Below are positions 1 to 6,433 of a stretch of 8,848 bases of DNA, in pieces (position 1 is the first letter of the stretch; every line of letters starts with the position of its first letter). The translations under genes and the position numbers were made by a program. Source of the DNA: Puniceicoccales bacterium (GTDB lineage: Bacteria > Verrucomicrobiota > Verrucomicrobiia > Opitutales > JAIRKQ01); the NCBI GenBank assembly GCA_031270385.1, contig JAISXS010000080.1, positions 1 through 8,848 on the forward strand, in the 5' to 3' direction. The notes under the pieces are model-generated. The model ran no database searches. It was not told the origin of the DNA and saw nothing but the letters and a program-made list of their open reading frames with translations.

Positions 1-11
1 CTTCTGGTGAA

Positions 12-168
12 ACAGCTATATATAGTTGTCTTACATGAGAAAAGCATTCTACATAACGATATTTGGCGAAAAGATTCCCGCTTCTTGGAATAGAGGGTAT
101 GCTTTTTTCTGGGAAGGCGGCTATAAACATCGTTGAATAGAACGCCTTTGTCGAACGTGGCAGCTATA
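12..168. repeat. Left cluster of dispersed ~45-nt repeat (three units)
   Basis: Three degenerate copies of one unit are visible. Read as the plus-oriented unit, they share a GAATAG-like start, a GC-TTTT core and a CTATA end. One copy lies on the minus strand at about 12-68 and two on the plus strand at 87-124 and 128-168, the plus copies being spaced about 47 nt. The stretch 21-51 is a perfect 31-nt inverted match to 6616-6646, and 85-106 is a perfect 22-nt inverted match to 6532-6553. The minus copy followed by a plus copy makes an imperfect palindrome. I do not recognise the family and see no gene inside. The remainder up to 260 shows no clear terminator or promoter. Confidence 0.75.
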
Positions 169-260
169 CGATGGTAATGTGACTCGGATGGCACGAGGAC
201 CGAATTAGGGTTACTGACCACCGAAGACACTTCACATTCCTCAATCAAAACGACCACATT

Positions 261-794
261 TCATTTTTTGTAAATCGCAAGCAATGGCTTATTTGAAACG
301 GCTGGGAGATATTTTCGTAAATTTTGTACCAACAACGCCGCCGCAAGTGCATCAAACAACGCGCTGTGAAAGCTTCGAAATCGTGGATCGCAATGCTTAG
401 TAGCTAATTTTTTTAGTTCGCTGTTCAAATCGAATGAACCGACGAGGCTTGCCAATCCGTACGACGGCAAGCTTTTGAATAATTTTCTGTAAACTAACTT
501 AGTGTCCATCCACGGTCCCCAGGAAATGGTAGTGCCATCGCCGGCAAATAGCGGAACCTTGCCGGGAGATACCCAGTACCGTCGTAGCAGGTCATCCTCA
601 GTTTGCGACGAATGGGCGGCCAACAGGCCAGTCCTGCGGAGAGAAAGAAAATACTCCAAATACTTGTGAAAATTGCCACCGCAGATTTCCCATCGCGTGG
701 AAACTATTTCTAAATTTTGCAATGTCACCACGGCGAACTCGGAAATTCCAAGACGCTTGTTACCTTCAAAGTCGATGGTGTGGATGGTATTCAT
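261..794 (-). CDS. DEDDh-type 3'-5' exonuclease (DnaQ/RNase T-like)
   Basis: This 177-aa protein looks like a stand-alone DnaQ-like exonuclease, a family that removes nucleotides from DNA or RNA 3' ends using two metal ions. Motif I is D8-F-E10 in a typical N-terminal strand. The D97-T segment matches the helix that usually carries a DT pair. Motif III is H143-x4-D148 followed by an alanine-rich helix. At motif II, where H-x4-D is usual, H61 is followed by E66, so the expected aspartate is a glutamate. The length is near the minimum for a bare catalytic domain and no polymerase or helicase part is present. It is the last gene of the minus-strand block, starting 14 nt after the lptF/G stop. 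The ATG start is preceded by only a weak TAAG. The substrate cannot be told from sequence; the fold assignment is fairly secure. Confidence 0.72.
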   Translation of the reverse strand: MNTIHTIDFEGNKRLGISEFAVVTLQNLEIVSTRWEICGGNFHKYLEYFLSLRRTGLLAAHSSQTEDDLLRRYWVSPGKVPLFAGDGTTISWGPWMDTKLVYRKLFKSLPSYGLASLVGSFDLNSELKKLATKHCDPRFRSFHSALFDALAAALLVQNLRKYLPAVSNKPLLAIYKK

Positions 795-808
795 CTTAAA
801 AATTTACA

Positions 809-1900
809 CTAAATGGCCATTCGTAGCAACTTTATTATTGGAATAATCGCAATCGCATTGACTGCCCACGCTGCTGCTATCGGCGGCATAAATCCAGCGT
901 TGCCGAGGTTTGCAAAAATTTCCCCTCCTATCAAAAATAACAAAATAAAAATGGATGCCTTCGCCGTATTCCCGGCTGTGTTGACTTTTGCGCCGCATAC
1001 GGCGAATGAAATTGCCAAAAACATTATAATCATACAGCTTGCGGATTTCGCAAATGTTCTATGAAATTTTACGAGAAAAATATTCCTTTCCATGGCAAAA
1101 GCATCGTTGCTGTATTCCAGTAAGTTTACGACTTCCTCAAAGGACAAATCTCTGATTTTTTTCAATGACGCTGCAATTGTTTTTGGGGATTCTGTAAAAT
1201 CTTTAAAATGTTTTTCTTCAAAAAATTCCACCTTAACCGGCTTTGCCGTTGCAACGTCAAACGTAACAACTTGGCCACCAACGAATCTCCAGCAATTTTT
1301 TTCGACGTCGAATTCTGCGGAATTCGCAAAAATCCTAACTTTTTCAGCGCCATTTTTTCCATAACAGGTGACGAAAACTGTACTGGCCTTGTGCGATACT
1401 TTCCCGAATGCCCCGAAGAACCATATTCTGTTGGCCAACCGATTGTAAAATGCATCACCGTTAAAAATCGTCTTGTGGCCAGCTTTGCCATTGACTTGTA
1501 TTCGGAATGCCGTGACGTAATCGATGGCTTTGGGCGTTATAACAGCTTCAAATGCCAAATTGACAACCACCAAAGAAACAACTCCCAAAATTATTGACTT
1601 CGCGATTCTCAAAATATTCACGCCAGCGCACCGCATGGCCATTATTTCGTTCCTACGATGCATGCGCCCAAGAACGAATAACACAGACAGAAAAACAGCC
1701 ACCGGCGTAATTACAGGATAAAACGAAACCGCCAAATATGCATAGTATTTTGCCAGATACCGCGGTGCAACGTGCGCAACTAAAAAATTAGCTAAATTTT
1801 TGTAAACATCCTCGAGGATAAGCAGACCAGTCGCAACAACGTGCATACAAAAAAATGCCGCCACCCATTCGCGCAGAACATATCTGTTCCATATCTTCAC
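809..1900 (-). CDS. LptF/LptG family lipopolysaccharide export permease
   Basis: This 363-aa protein has the layout of the YjgP/YjgQ (LptF/LptG) family, inner-membrane subunits of the LptB2FG ABC exporter that moves lipopolysaccharide toward the outer membrane. Hydrophobic segments lie near residues 12-30, 55-79 and 100-120. A soluble stretch of about residues 130-275 corresponds to the periplasmic jelly-roll domain, and three more membrane segments lie near 287-304, 315-332 and 340-358. The cytoplasmic loop after the second helix reads GRMHRRNEIMAMRCAG, the family's coupling-helix region. Length is normal. The start is GTG, 5 nt after the GNAT stop; it is chosen because it precedes a typical WNRYVLREW N-terminus and no in-frame ATG spares the first helix. 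No good Shine-Dalgarno is seen. LptF and LptG cannot be separated here, and no lptB is present. Its presence implies a diderm envelope. Confidence 0.88.
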   Translation of the reverse strand: MKIWNRYVLREWVAAFFCMHVVATGLLILEDVYKNLANFLVAHVAPRYLAKYYAYLAVSFYPVITPVAVFLSVLFVLGRMHRRNEIMAMRCAGVNILRIAKSIILGVVSLVVVNLAFEAVITPKAIDYVTAFRIQVNGKAGHKTIFNGDAFYNRLANRIWFFGAFGKVSHKASTVFVTCYGKNGAEKVRIFANSAEFDVEKNCWRFVGGQVVTFDVATAKPVKVEFFEEKHFKDFTESPKTIAASLKKIRDLSFEEVVNLLEYSNDAFAMERNIFLVKFHRTFAKSASCMIIMFLAISFAVCGAKVNTAGNTAKASIFILLFLIGGEIFANLGNAGFMPPIAAAWAVNAIAIIPIIKLLRMAI

Positions 1901-1905
1901 CGGGC

Positions 1906-2505
1906 CTAGTATATGCCCTTTTCCTTCAAAGCAAGATATTCATCGCGCAGCACACTGTAGGAAACCACGTTCTCAAATTGCCCAAATCGTTTCAGCGATT
2001 CCCGCGAAATCCCCTCGAACACAAATCCACATTTTGCAATCACTGTCTTCGATGCAATGTTATTTTCTCGGTGAGTGACATACAACCTATGCATGTTCAA
2101 ATCTTCAAAAACATGGGTAATTATCCGCTTTGCCGCCTCAGTGCAATAGCCTCTGTTCCACTCATCAGCATTTATCCAATAGTGCAACTCGCAACCTTCC
2201 TGTTCCTTGTAAATGCTGATGCCGACGGATCCTATAAATTTGCCGTTTTTTTTGTCGCATATCGTCCAGTAGCAACAGGAACCGTTCGCCATGCCGTAAT
2301 TCACGTTACGCGTCCAAATTTCCGCCATCTCCATGGTATACGGATGGGGCATGTAGGACAAATTATCGCACACACGCCTGTCGTTTACGCTACTTTGAAT
2401 GTGTTCGACATCCCCAGCACACACCGGACGGAGAAGCAACCGCGCTGAACACAACAGCGGAGCCTTCTTCAGGCCTGACAGCCACGAATCTACCAAAGCA
2501 CACAC
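1906..2505 (-). CDS. GNAT-family N-acetyltransferase (RimJ/RimL-like)
   Basis: A 199-aa GNAT acetyltransferase that would transfer an acetyl group from acetyl-CoA to an amine. The RimJ/RimL-type opening ARLLLRPVCAGDVEHI lies at about residues 21-36. The acetyl-CoA pyrophosphate loop is NRGYCTEA (R-G-Y-x-T-E, about 138-145), followed by LNMHRLYV and a C-terminal N-x-AS-K-x-x-x-K-x-GF-x-x-EG segment typical of ribosomal-protein or generic RimJ/L-like enzymes. The substrate is unknown. It follows the CesT-like gene by 15 nt and lies in the same frame, separated from it by the TAG and five sense codons. The GTG start has AGGGA only 2 nt upstream, so the true start may be elsewhere, for example the TTG three codons downstream. 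About 20 residues precede the GNAT fold. Its position just after a secretion chaperone makes a secreted role conceivable but unproven. Confidence 0.82.
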   Translation of the reverse strand: MCALVDSWLSGLKKAPLLCSARLLLRPVCAGDVEHIQSSVNDRRVCDNLSYMPHPYTMEMAEIWTRNVNYGMANGSCCYWTICDKKNGKFIGSVGISIYKEQEGCELHYWINADEWNRGYCTEAAKRIITHVFEDLNMHRLYVTHRENNIASKTVIAKCGFVFEGISRESLKRFGQFENVVSYSVLRDEYLALKEKGIY

Positions 2506-2520
2506 AATCCCTACCCAAAA

Positions 2521-3033
2521 CTAAGCACTAATCATTCCAAAGTCAGAAATTGGGGACGACGACGACCCCGCAACTGGAGATGATCCACCAGTCGACTGAA
2601 TTTTTCCGCCACCCTGCTTCAACTTTGGATACTCCGTCGTCCAATATTCTACTGCGTTTACAAAATCCTCCATGCGTTCATACAGGCGCTCCTCGTCGAA
2701 CATCGCAATCGGAACGATCTCTTTTATTATAATAGTATCCGGAGAATCTTCCGCACCGGGATCCAAAAACAACCGCGAACCGGCTGTACCGGCCCAAAAG
2801 AAGTTGTCACCGAGTAACTTTTTGTATGCATCCGGCGAATTTCTCTCCAGCTCGCCGACAAAGGATGTGAGCACAAATTCATCCTTCGTCTCATCAAAAA
2901 CACATGTCACATGAAATTTTTGGTCGAACAACAAATAAGTTTCATTTTTCTCGTTGAGTTTCAACGACTCCAGTTTCAACCTTGAAGCCAAGTTACTCAG
3001 CGCATCATCGACTTTCGTTCTACTGCCGCTCAT
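2521..3033 (-). CDS. CesT/Tir-type class I type III secretion chaperone
   Basis: This 170-aa protein resembles CesT-family class I chaperones, small acidic dimers that bind the N-terminus of effectors and hand them to the type III secretion ATPase. Visible family marks are the N-terminal helix with LKLESLKLNEKNETYLLFD (residues about 19-37), a strand pair FHVTCVFD and FVLTSFVGEL, the LLGDNFFWAGTAGSRLFLDP segment (about 73-92), and IVPIAMFDEERLYERMEDFVNAVEYW toward the end of the domain (about 105-130). It is longer than the usual 130-150 aa because of a Gly/Ser-rich tail after about residue 138. The ATG start has a good AAGGA at 6-nt spacing. It follows a 79-bp gap and precedes the GNAT gene by 15 nt. 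No secretion apparatus gene is in the window. A YbjN-like fold is the main alternative. Confidence 0.75.
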   Translation of the reverse strand: MSGSRTKVDDALSNLASRLKLESLKLNEKNETYLLFDQKFHVTCVFDETKDEFVLTSFVGELERNSPDAYKKLLGDNFFWAGTAGSRLFLDPGAEDSPDTIIIKEIVPIAMFDEERLYERMEDFVNAVEYWTTEYPKLKQGGGKIQSTGGSSPVAGSSSSPISDFGMISA

Positions 3034-3044
3034 TCTATTTCCTT
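3034..3044 (-). promoter_or_regulatory. Strong ribosome binding site of the CesT-like gene
   Basis: AAGGA at 3040-3044 sits 6 nt before the ATG at 3033. It is the clearest Shine-Dalgarno among the genes of the 261-6329 block, whose other starts have weak or no such motif. With the 79-bp gap upstream, this suggests the chaperone gene begins a separate translation or transcription unit. The gap itself contains an AT-only inverted repeat (CTTTT-TAC-AAAAG followed by T residues, about 3069-3086) that might be a weak terminator, but no convincing promoter hexamers. Confidence 0.5.
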
Positions 3045-3112
3045 ATCACGCTAGGTTAATTCAATCTAAAAACTTTTGTAAAAAGAACAAGATTTTTATC
3101 GCTATGCAAGAC

Positions 3113-3451
3113 TTAAAGTATTCCGAGGTGCATTTTCCCCTCGACGGAGATCATATCCTGGTTCCAAGGAGGGTCAAAGACAAACCTAACATCAATTTTC
3201 GAACACTTTCCCGTATTTGCCATGGCGAACTTTACTTCATCCGCAATGACGTCCGCCAGTGGACACACCGGCGAAGTCAGTGTCATCTCGACCAATGCAT
3301 CGAATTTTCCATCGCAATAATTTGTCAAATCTACGGCATAAACCATCCCCAAATCAACAATGTTTACACCGACTTCCGGATCATAGACGCTCTTCAGAAT
3401 ATCCCAAAAATATTCCGTCGCACAGGAAACGTTGCTATCAAAATTTATCAT
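3113..3451 (-). CDS. MIP18/DUF59 iron-sulfur assembly protein (SufT-like)
   Basis: A 112-aa DUF59 domain protein, the family of SufT, PaaD and eukaryotic MIP18/CIA2, which helps mature iron-sulfur proteins. The domain fills the whole protein. The opening SVYDPEVGVNIVDLGMVY (about residues 21-38) is the family signature, followed by MTLTSPVCPLAD with the conserved cysteine C63, and FDPPWNQDM with the DPPW motif at 93-96. The length is normal for a stand-alone member. Its ATG lies 1 nt after the hisS stop (TAA-A-ATG), so translation is very probably coupled to hisS. The PaaD role in phenylacetate degradation is unlikely because no paa genes are nearby. Family assignment is firm; calling it SufT itself would need the suf operon context, which is not in the window. 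Confidence 0.87.
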   Translation of the reverse strand: MINFDSNVSCATEYFWDILKSVYDPEVGVNIVDLGMVYAVDLTNYCDGKFDALVEMTLTSPVCPLADVIADEVKFAMANTGKCSKIDVRFVFDPPWNQDMISVEGKMHLGIL

Positions 3452-3452
3452 T

Positions 3453-4751
3453 TTATAATTTTTTTACAAAATCCTGAATCTTAACAATTTTTTCCTCGGA
3501 AGTTTCCATATCTTTCACCTTTGCGCACTCCATTTGCACTTCGCTATCGCCGAAAATTATGGCATATTTCGCCCCGCTCTGGGCAGCGGCCTTCAGTTGT
3601 TTGCTGAAATTCGTCGGTCTCAAACAGTGGTCAACATTTATATTTTTTTCCCGCAATGCAAAAATGTGCTCCATGGCGATCGCCTCCGTTTGCTCCGAAT
3701 AGATAACAAAGCAATGGATATTCTTTGGAAATGTTGGTACAAAACCTTTTTCCTTCAACAGATTTCCAAGGGTGACATCGCCTATGGCGAACCCGACCGC
3801 AGCGAGATCGCCGTAGCCCAATTTTTTAATTAGACTATCATAGCGGCCGCCTCCGGCAAGTGCCCTGGACTGTCCGGACCTTTCAAATATTTCGAACACA
3901 AACCCAGTGTAGTACGCTAAGCCGCGTACTATGCCGAAATCAACGGTGATGAAATTTCCCAGGCCAAAGGCGTTCAGACGGGCAAGGAGTTTGGAAAATT
4001 CCGAAATACGATCCTCGACCTCCCTTTCCATGGCACAAAATTTTTCGAAAAATTTTCCCAAATTTTCCAGCGAACGGATATTTTTAATTGCGAGGATGTC
4101 TCCGAACATCCTTTCGCCGTCGACATTTTTAATCTTTTCTAGATTTGCCACTATCGTTGCTGGAACCTCCCGCTCAATTTTGTCTATTACGGACAGGGCA
4201 CACGGAATTTCGCTGTCGTCCACACCGCTGCATCTAAGAAATAGAGCCCACAACTTTCTATCGCTCAGGCGAACGTGGAAATCATCCTTTGCCAACCCAA
4301 AGCTTTTCAATATCAAAATCCCAAGGGAAATTATTTCGCAATCGGCTTCCGGAGAATTGTCGCCGAACAAATCGGCATTGAACTGGTAAAAGGATCGCAA
4401 CCTCCCCTTTTGAGGACGTTCGTAGCGGAATGATTCGGAAATGTTAAACCATTTGATCGGGCGCTTCATGGAATTTGCCCGCTCTCCGACCATGCGTGCC
4501 AGTGACGGCGTCATTTCCGGTCGCATAGCGACCGCTCTGCCGCCCTTATCTTCGAAGCTAAATAATTGCCCTACTATTTCCTCGCCAGATTTTGCAGCAA
4601 ATAATTCCGTGGGTTCCAAAACCGGAGCATCGTATTCTTCGAACCCGCAAGCCTGGGCGCTGCGGCGAAAATGGTCGAAGATAAAATTCCTCAGTGCGCA
4701 ATCATCTGGGTAAAAATCACGGAACCCTGGCAATATATGAAATGAACCCAT
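3453..4751 (-). CDS. hisS: Histidyl-tRNA synthetase
   Basis: This 432-aa class II synthetase charges tRNA-His with histidine. The N-terminus carries LPGFRDFYP (residues 7-15), the usual HisRS opening. Motif 2 is seen as FRYERPQKGRLRSFYQ (108-123), the histidine-specific segment as RGLAYYTGFVFEI (276-288, where many members have RGLDYYTG), and motif 3 begins at AGGGRYDSLI (299-308). A C-terminal anticodon-binding domain follows from about 343 to the end. Length is normal. The gene lies 45 nt downstream of proS and 1 nt before the DUF59 start, so the three probably share one transcript. The ATG at 4751 is preceded by AGG about 8-10 nt upstream. A HisZ regulatory paralogue is unlikely given the intact catalytic motifs and full C-terminal domain. 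Confidence 0.95.
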   Translation of the reverse strand: MGSFHILPGFRDFYPDDCALRNFIFDHFRRSAQACGFEEYDAPVLEPTELFAAKSGEEIVGQLFSFEDKGGRAVAMRPEMTPSLARMVGERANSMKRPIKWFNISESFRYERPQKGRLRSFYQFNADLFGDNSPEADCEIISLGILILKSFGLAKDDFHVRLSDRKLWALFLRCSGVDDSEIPCALSVIDKIEREVPATIVANLEKIKNVDGERMFGDILAIKNIRSLENLGKFFEKFCAMEREVEDRISEFSKLLARLNAFGLGNFITVDFGIVRGLAYYTGFVFEIFERSGQSRALAGGGRYDSLIKKLGYGDLAAVGFAIGDVTLGNLLKEKGFVPTFPKNIHCFVIYSEQTEAIAMEHIFALREKNINVDHCLRPTNFSKQLKAAAQSGAKYAIIFGDSEVQMECAKVKDMETSEEKIVKIQDFVKKL

Positions 4752-4796
4752 GCATAAACCTATGAACCAAACGGCAAATTTTTCAACGCCAAAATA

Positions 4797-6329
4797 CTAA
4801 TAACTCTTTGCCCAAATCACCCTTTGTTTGCTCGGTTTGCCCGTAAAAGCACATGCTCCCGGTTCCGTTTCAGCGAATGGCGAGCAGCGCACTGTCACGC
4901 CGAAATCCGCCTTCATCTGCTCCTCGATTGCAGGATCTCCACACCAATGGGCATAGGCAAAACCAGGATTTTTTCCGGAAAAAATTTCAAACAATTCATC
5001 CTTTGAATCGACAACCACTGAATTTCCATCCCTGTATTTTTGCGCTCGCTGGAACAGGAAGTCGCGAATATTTTCAAGCAATTTCCCGACCGATGCGACG
5101 AATTCATCCACTGGCACAAACACCTTGTCTCTCGAAGGTTTGTCGCGCGTAGACAAGCAAATTGTTCCGCCTTGAATGTCACGCATGCCGACCTCCACGC
5201 GCATAGGAACGCCTTTCTTCGTCCACTCCCACGCTTTCTCACCACCGCGCACATCTCGGTCATCGATTTTTACACGCAATTTTTCACCACCAAACTCCAC
5301 TTTCGATAGCTTTGCCAATAAATTTTCGCAAAATTCCATTACCTGCGCCTTTGAATCCTCCTTCCATATTGGCAAAATCACTACTTGCACCGGCGCAAGC
5401 GCCGGTGGAATGACTAGGCCATCGTCATCGGAGTGGGTCATTATCAGCCCGCCGATCAATCGTGTTGTTATAGCCCAGGAGGTCGTCCACCCAAATTCCT
5501 CCCGCCCATTATCATTGACGAATTTTATATTGGAAGCTTTGGAAAAATTTTGACCCAAAAAGTGAGACGTTCCTGCCTGCAGTGCCTTGCCATCCTGCAT
5601 CATTGCCTCGAAGGTGAACGTCGACACAGCCCCAGGGAATTTTTCCGATTCTGATTTTTGCCCGCAAATTACCGGCATTGCCATGTGATCCTCAGCGAAA
5701 TCCCTGTAGCATTCCAGCATATCCAGCGCCTCCTTGCGCGCTTCTTCGTCCGTTGCGTGCACCGTATGGCCTTCTTGCCAAAGAAATTCCGCTGTACGCA
5801 GAAACATTCGCGGACGCATTTCCCAGCGCACAACATTCGCCCACTGGTTGATTTTTATGGGCAAATCACGGTATGATTGCACCCATTTGGCGAACATTTC
5901 ACCTATGATTATTTCCGAAGTCGGTCGCACGATAAGAGGCTCATCCAATTGAGCAGTCGGCTCGAGGCCACCTTTCCCGTCCGGCTGCAGTCGCGTGTGG
6001 GTGACAACGGCGCATTCCTTGGAAAATCCTTCCACGTGTTCCGCTTCTTTTTCAAAATATTTCAGCGGAATAAATAGGGGAAAATAAGCATTTTGATGGC
6101 CCGTCGCTTTGAACACGGCGTCGAGGCGTTTCTGCACCAGCTCCCAAATCGCGTATCCCCAGGGACAAATCACCATACACCCGCGTACGGGGCTGTTATC
6201 CGCCAGGCCAGCAACCTTTATGACCTGCTGATACCACTCCGGGAAATTTTCGGCACGCGTCGGCGAAATGGCATTTTTCACACCATCCGTGCTCTTTTGT
6301 TGATTTGCAACCATAAAATTTCGGGACAT
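4797..6329 (-). CDS. proS: Prolyl-tRNA synthetase, type 3 (archaeal/eukaryotic-like)
   Basis: A 510-aa class II synthetase that charges tRNA-Pro. It belongs to the ProS3 type: it lacks the inserted editing domain of Escherichia coli ProRS and has the extra C-terminal domain. Visible parts are SPVRGCMVICPWGYAIWE (about 46-63), the RPTSE block (135-139), motif 2 RWEMRPRMFLRTAEFLWQEG (168-187), and motif 3 around GLIMTHSDDDGLVIPP (294-309). The anticodon-binding region follows at about 313-415. The C-terminal domain holds C463, C482 and C493 and ends in the typical terminal tyrosine. Part of the cysteine set found in many ProS3 proteins is replaced (T496 sits where Cys is common). The ATG at 6329 directly follows an in-frame TAA; the ATG at 6314 is the only close alternative. 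Neither has a Shine-Dalgarno. It is the first gene of the proS-hisS-DUF59 run. Confidence 0.95.
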   Translation of the reverse strand: MSRNFMVANQQKSTDGVKNAISPTRAENFPEWYQQVIKVAGLADNSPVRGCMVICPWGYAIWELVQKRLDAVFKATGHQNAYFPLFIPLKYFEKEAEHVEGFSKECAVVTHTRLQPDGKGGLEPTAQLDEPLIVRPTSEIIIGEMFAKWVQSYRDLPIKINQWANVVRWEMRPRMFLRTAEFLWQEGHTVHATDEEARKEALDMLECYRDFAEDHMAMPVICGQKSESEKFPGAVSTFTFEAMMQDGKALQAGTSHFLGQNFSKASNIKFVNDNGREEFGWTTSWAITTRLIGGLIMTHSDDDGLVIPPALAPVQVVILPIWKEDSKAQVMEFCENLLAKLSKVEFGGEKLRVKIDDRDVRGGEKAWEWTKKGVPMRVEVGMRDIQGGTICLSTRDKPSRDKVFVPVDEFVASVGKLLENIRDFLFQRAQKYRDGNSVVVDSKDELFEIFSGKNPGFAYAHWCGDPAIEEQMKADFGVTVRCSPFAETEPGACAFTGKPSKQRVIWAKSY

Positions 6330-6433
6330 TTACGCACAACATCGTAAAATCTCAACACAAAAATAAATTTTATGCGAACGTCCAACGACTTCGCTATTTC
6401 CTCCATAATATTCCCTCGTAATATTCCCTCCAT
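6278..6433 (-). other. Possible small upstream ORF overlapping the proS start
   Basis: An ATG at 6433 preceded by GGAGGG at 6-nt spacing opens a 51-codon frame. An in-frame ATG at 6406 preceded by GAGGG at the same spacing would give 42 codons. The frame runs out of register with proS and stops 52 nt inside it. The encoded peptide is basic and hydrophobic, has a single proline, and matches nothing I know. It could be an accident of the tandem repeat beneath it. It is listed because its initiation signals are much better than those of proS, so it could affect proS translation. Confidence 0.25.

Noticed and set aside
12..168. Repeat clusters considered as insertion sequence ends or integron attC sites
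   Set aside because: No transposase or integrase frame lies between or near them, no target-site duplication is evident, and the attC core motifs are absent.
134..168. TTGAAT ... CTATAC in the repeat unit as a sigma-70 promoter
   Set aside because: The spacer of about 26 nt is too long, and no gene start lies suitably downstream.
813..1064. Plus-strand open frame of 83 codons
   Set aside because: It lies wholly antisense to the 3' part of the well-supported LptF/LptG gene and encodes no recognisable protein.
1855..2448. Plus-strand open frame of 197 codons
   Set aside because: Antisense to the GNAT gene, whose acetyl-CoA loop is clear; the plus translation has no family features.
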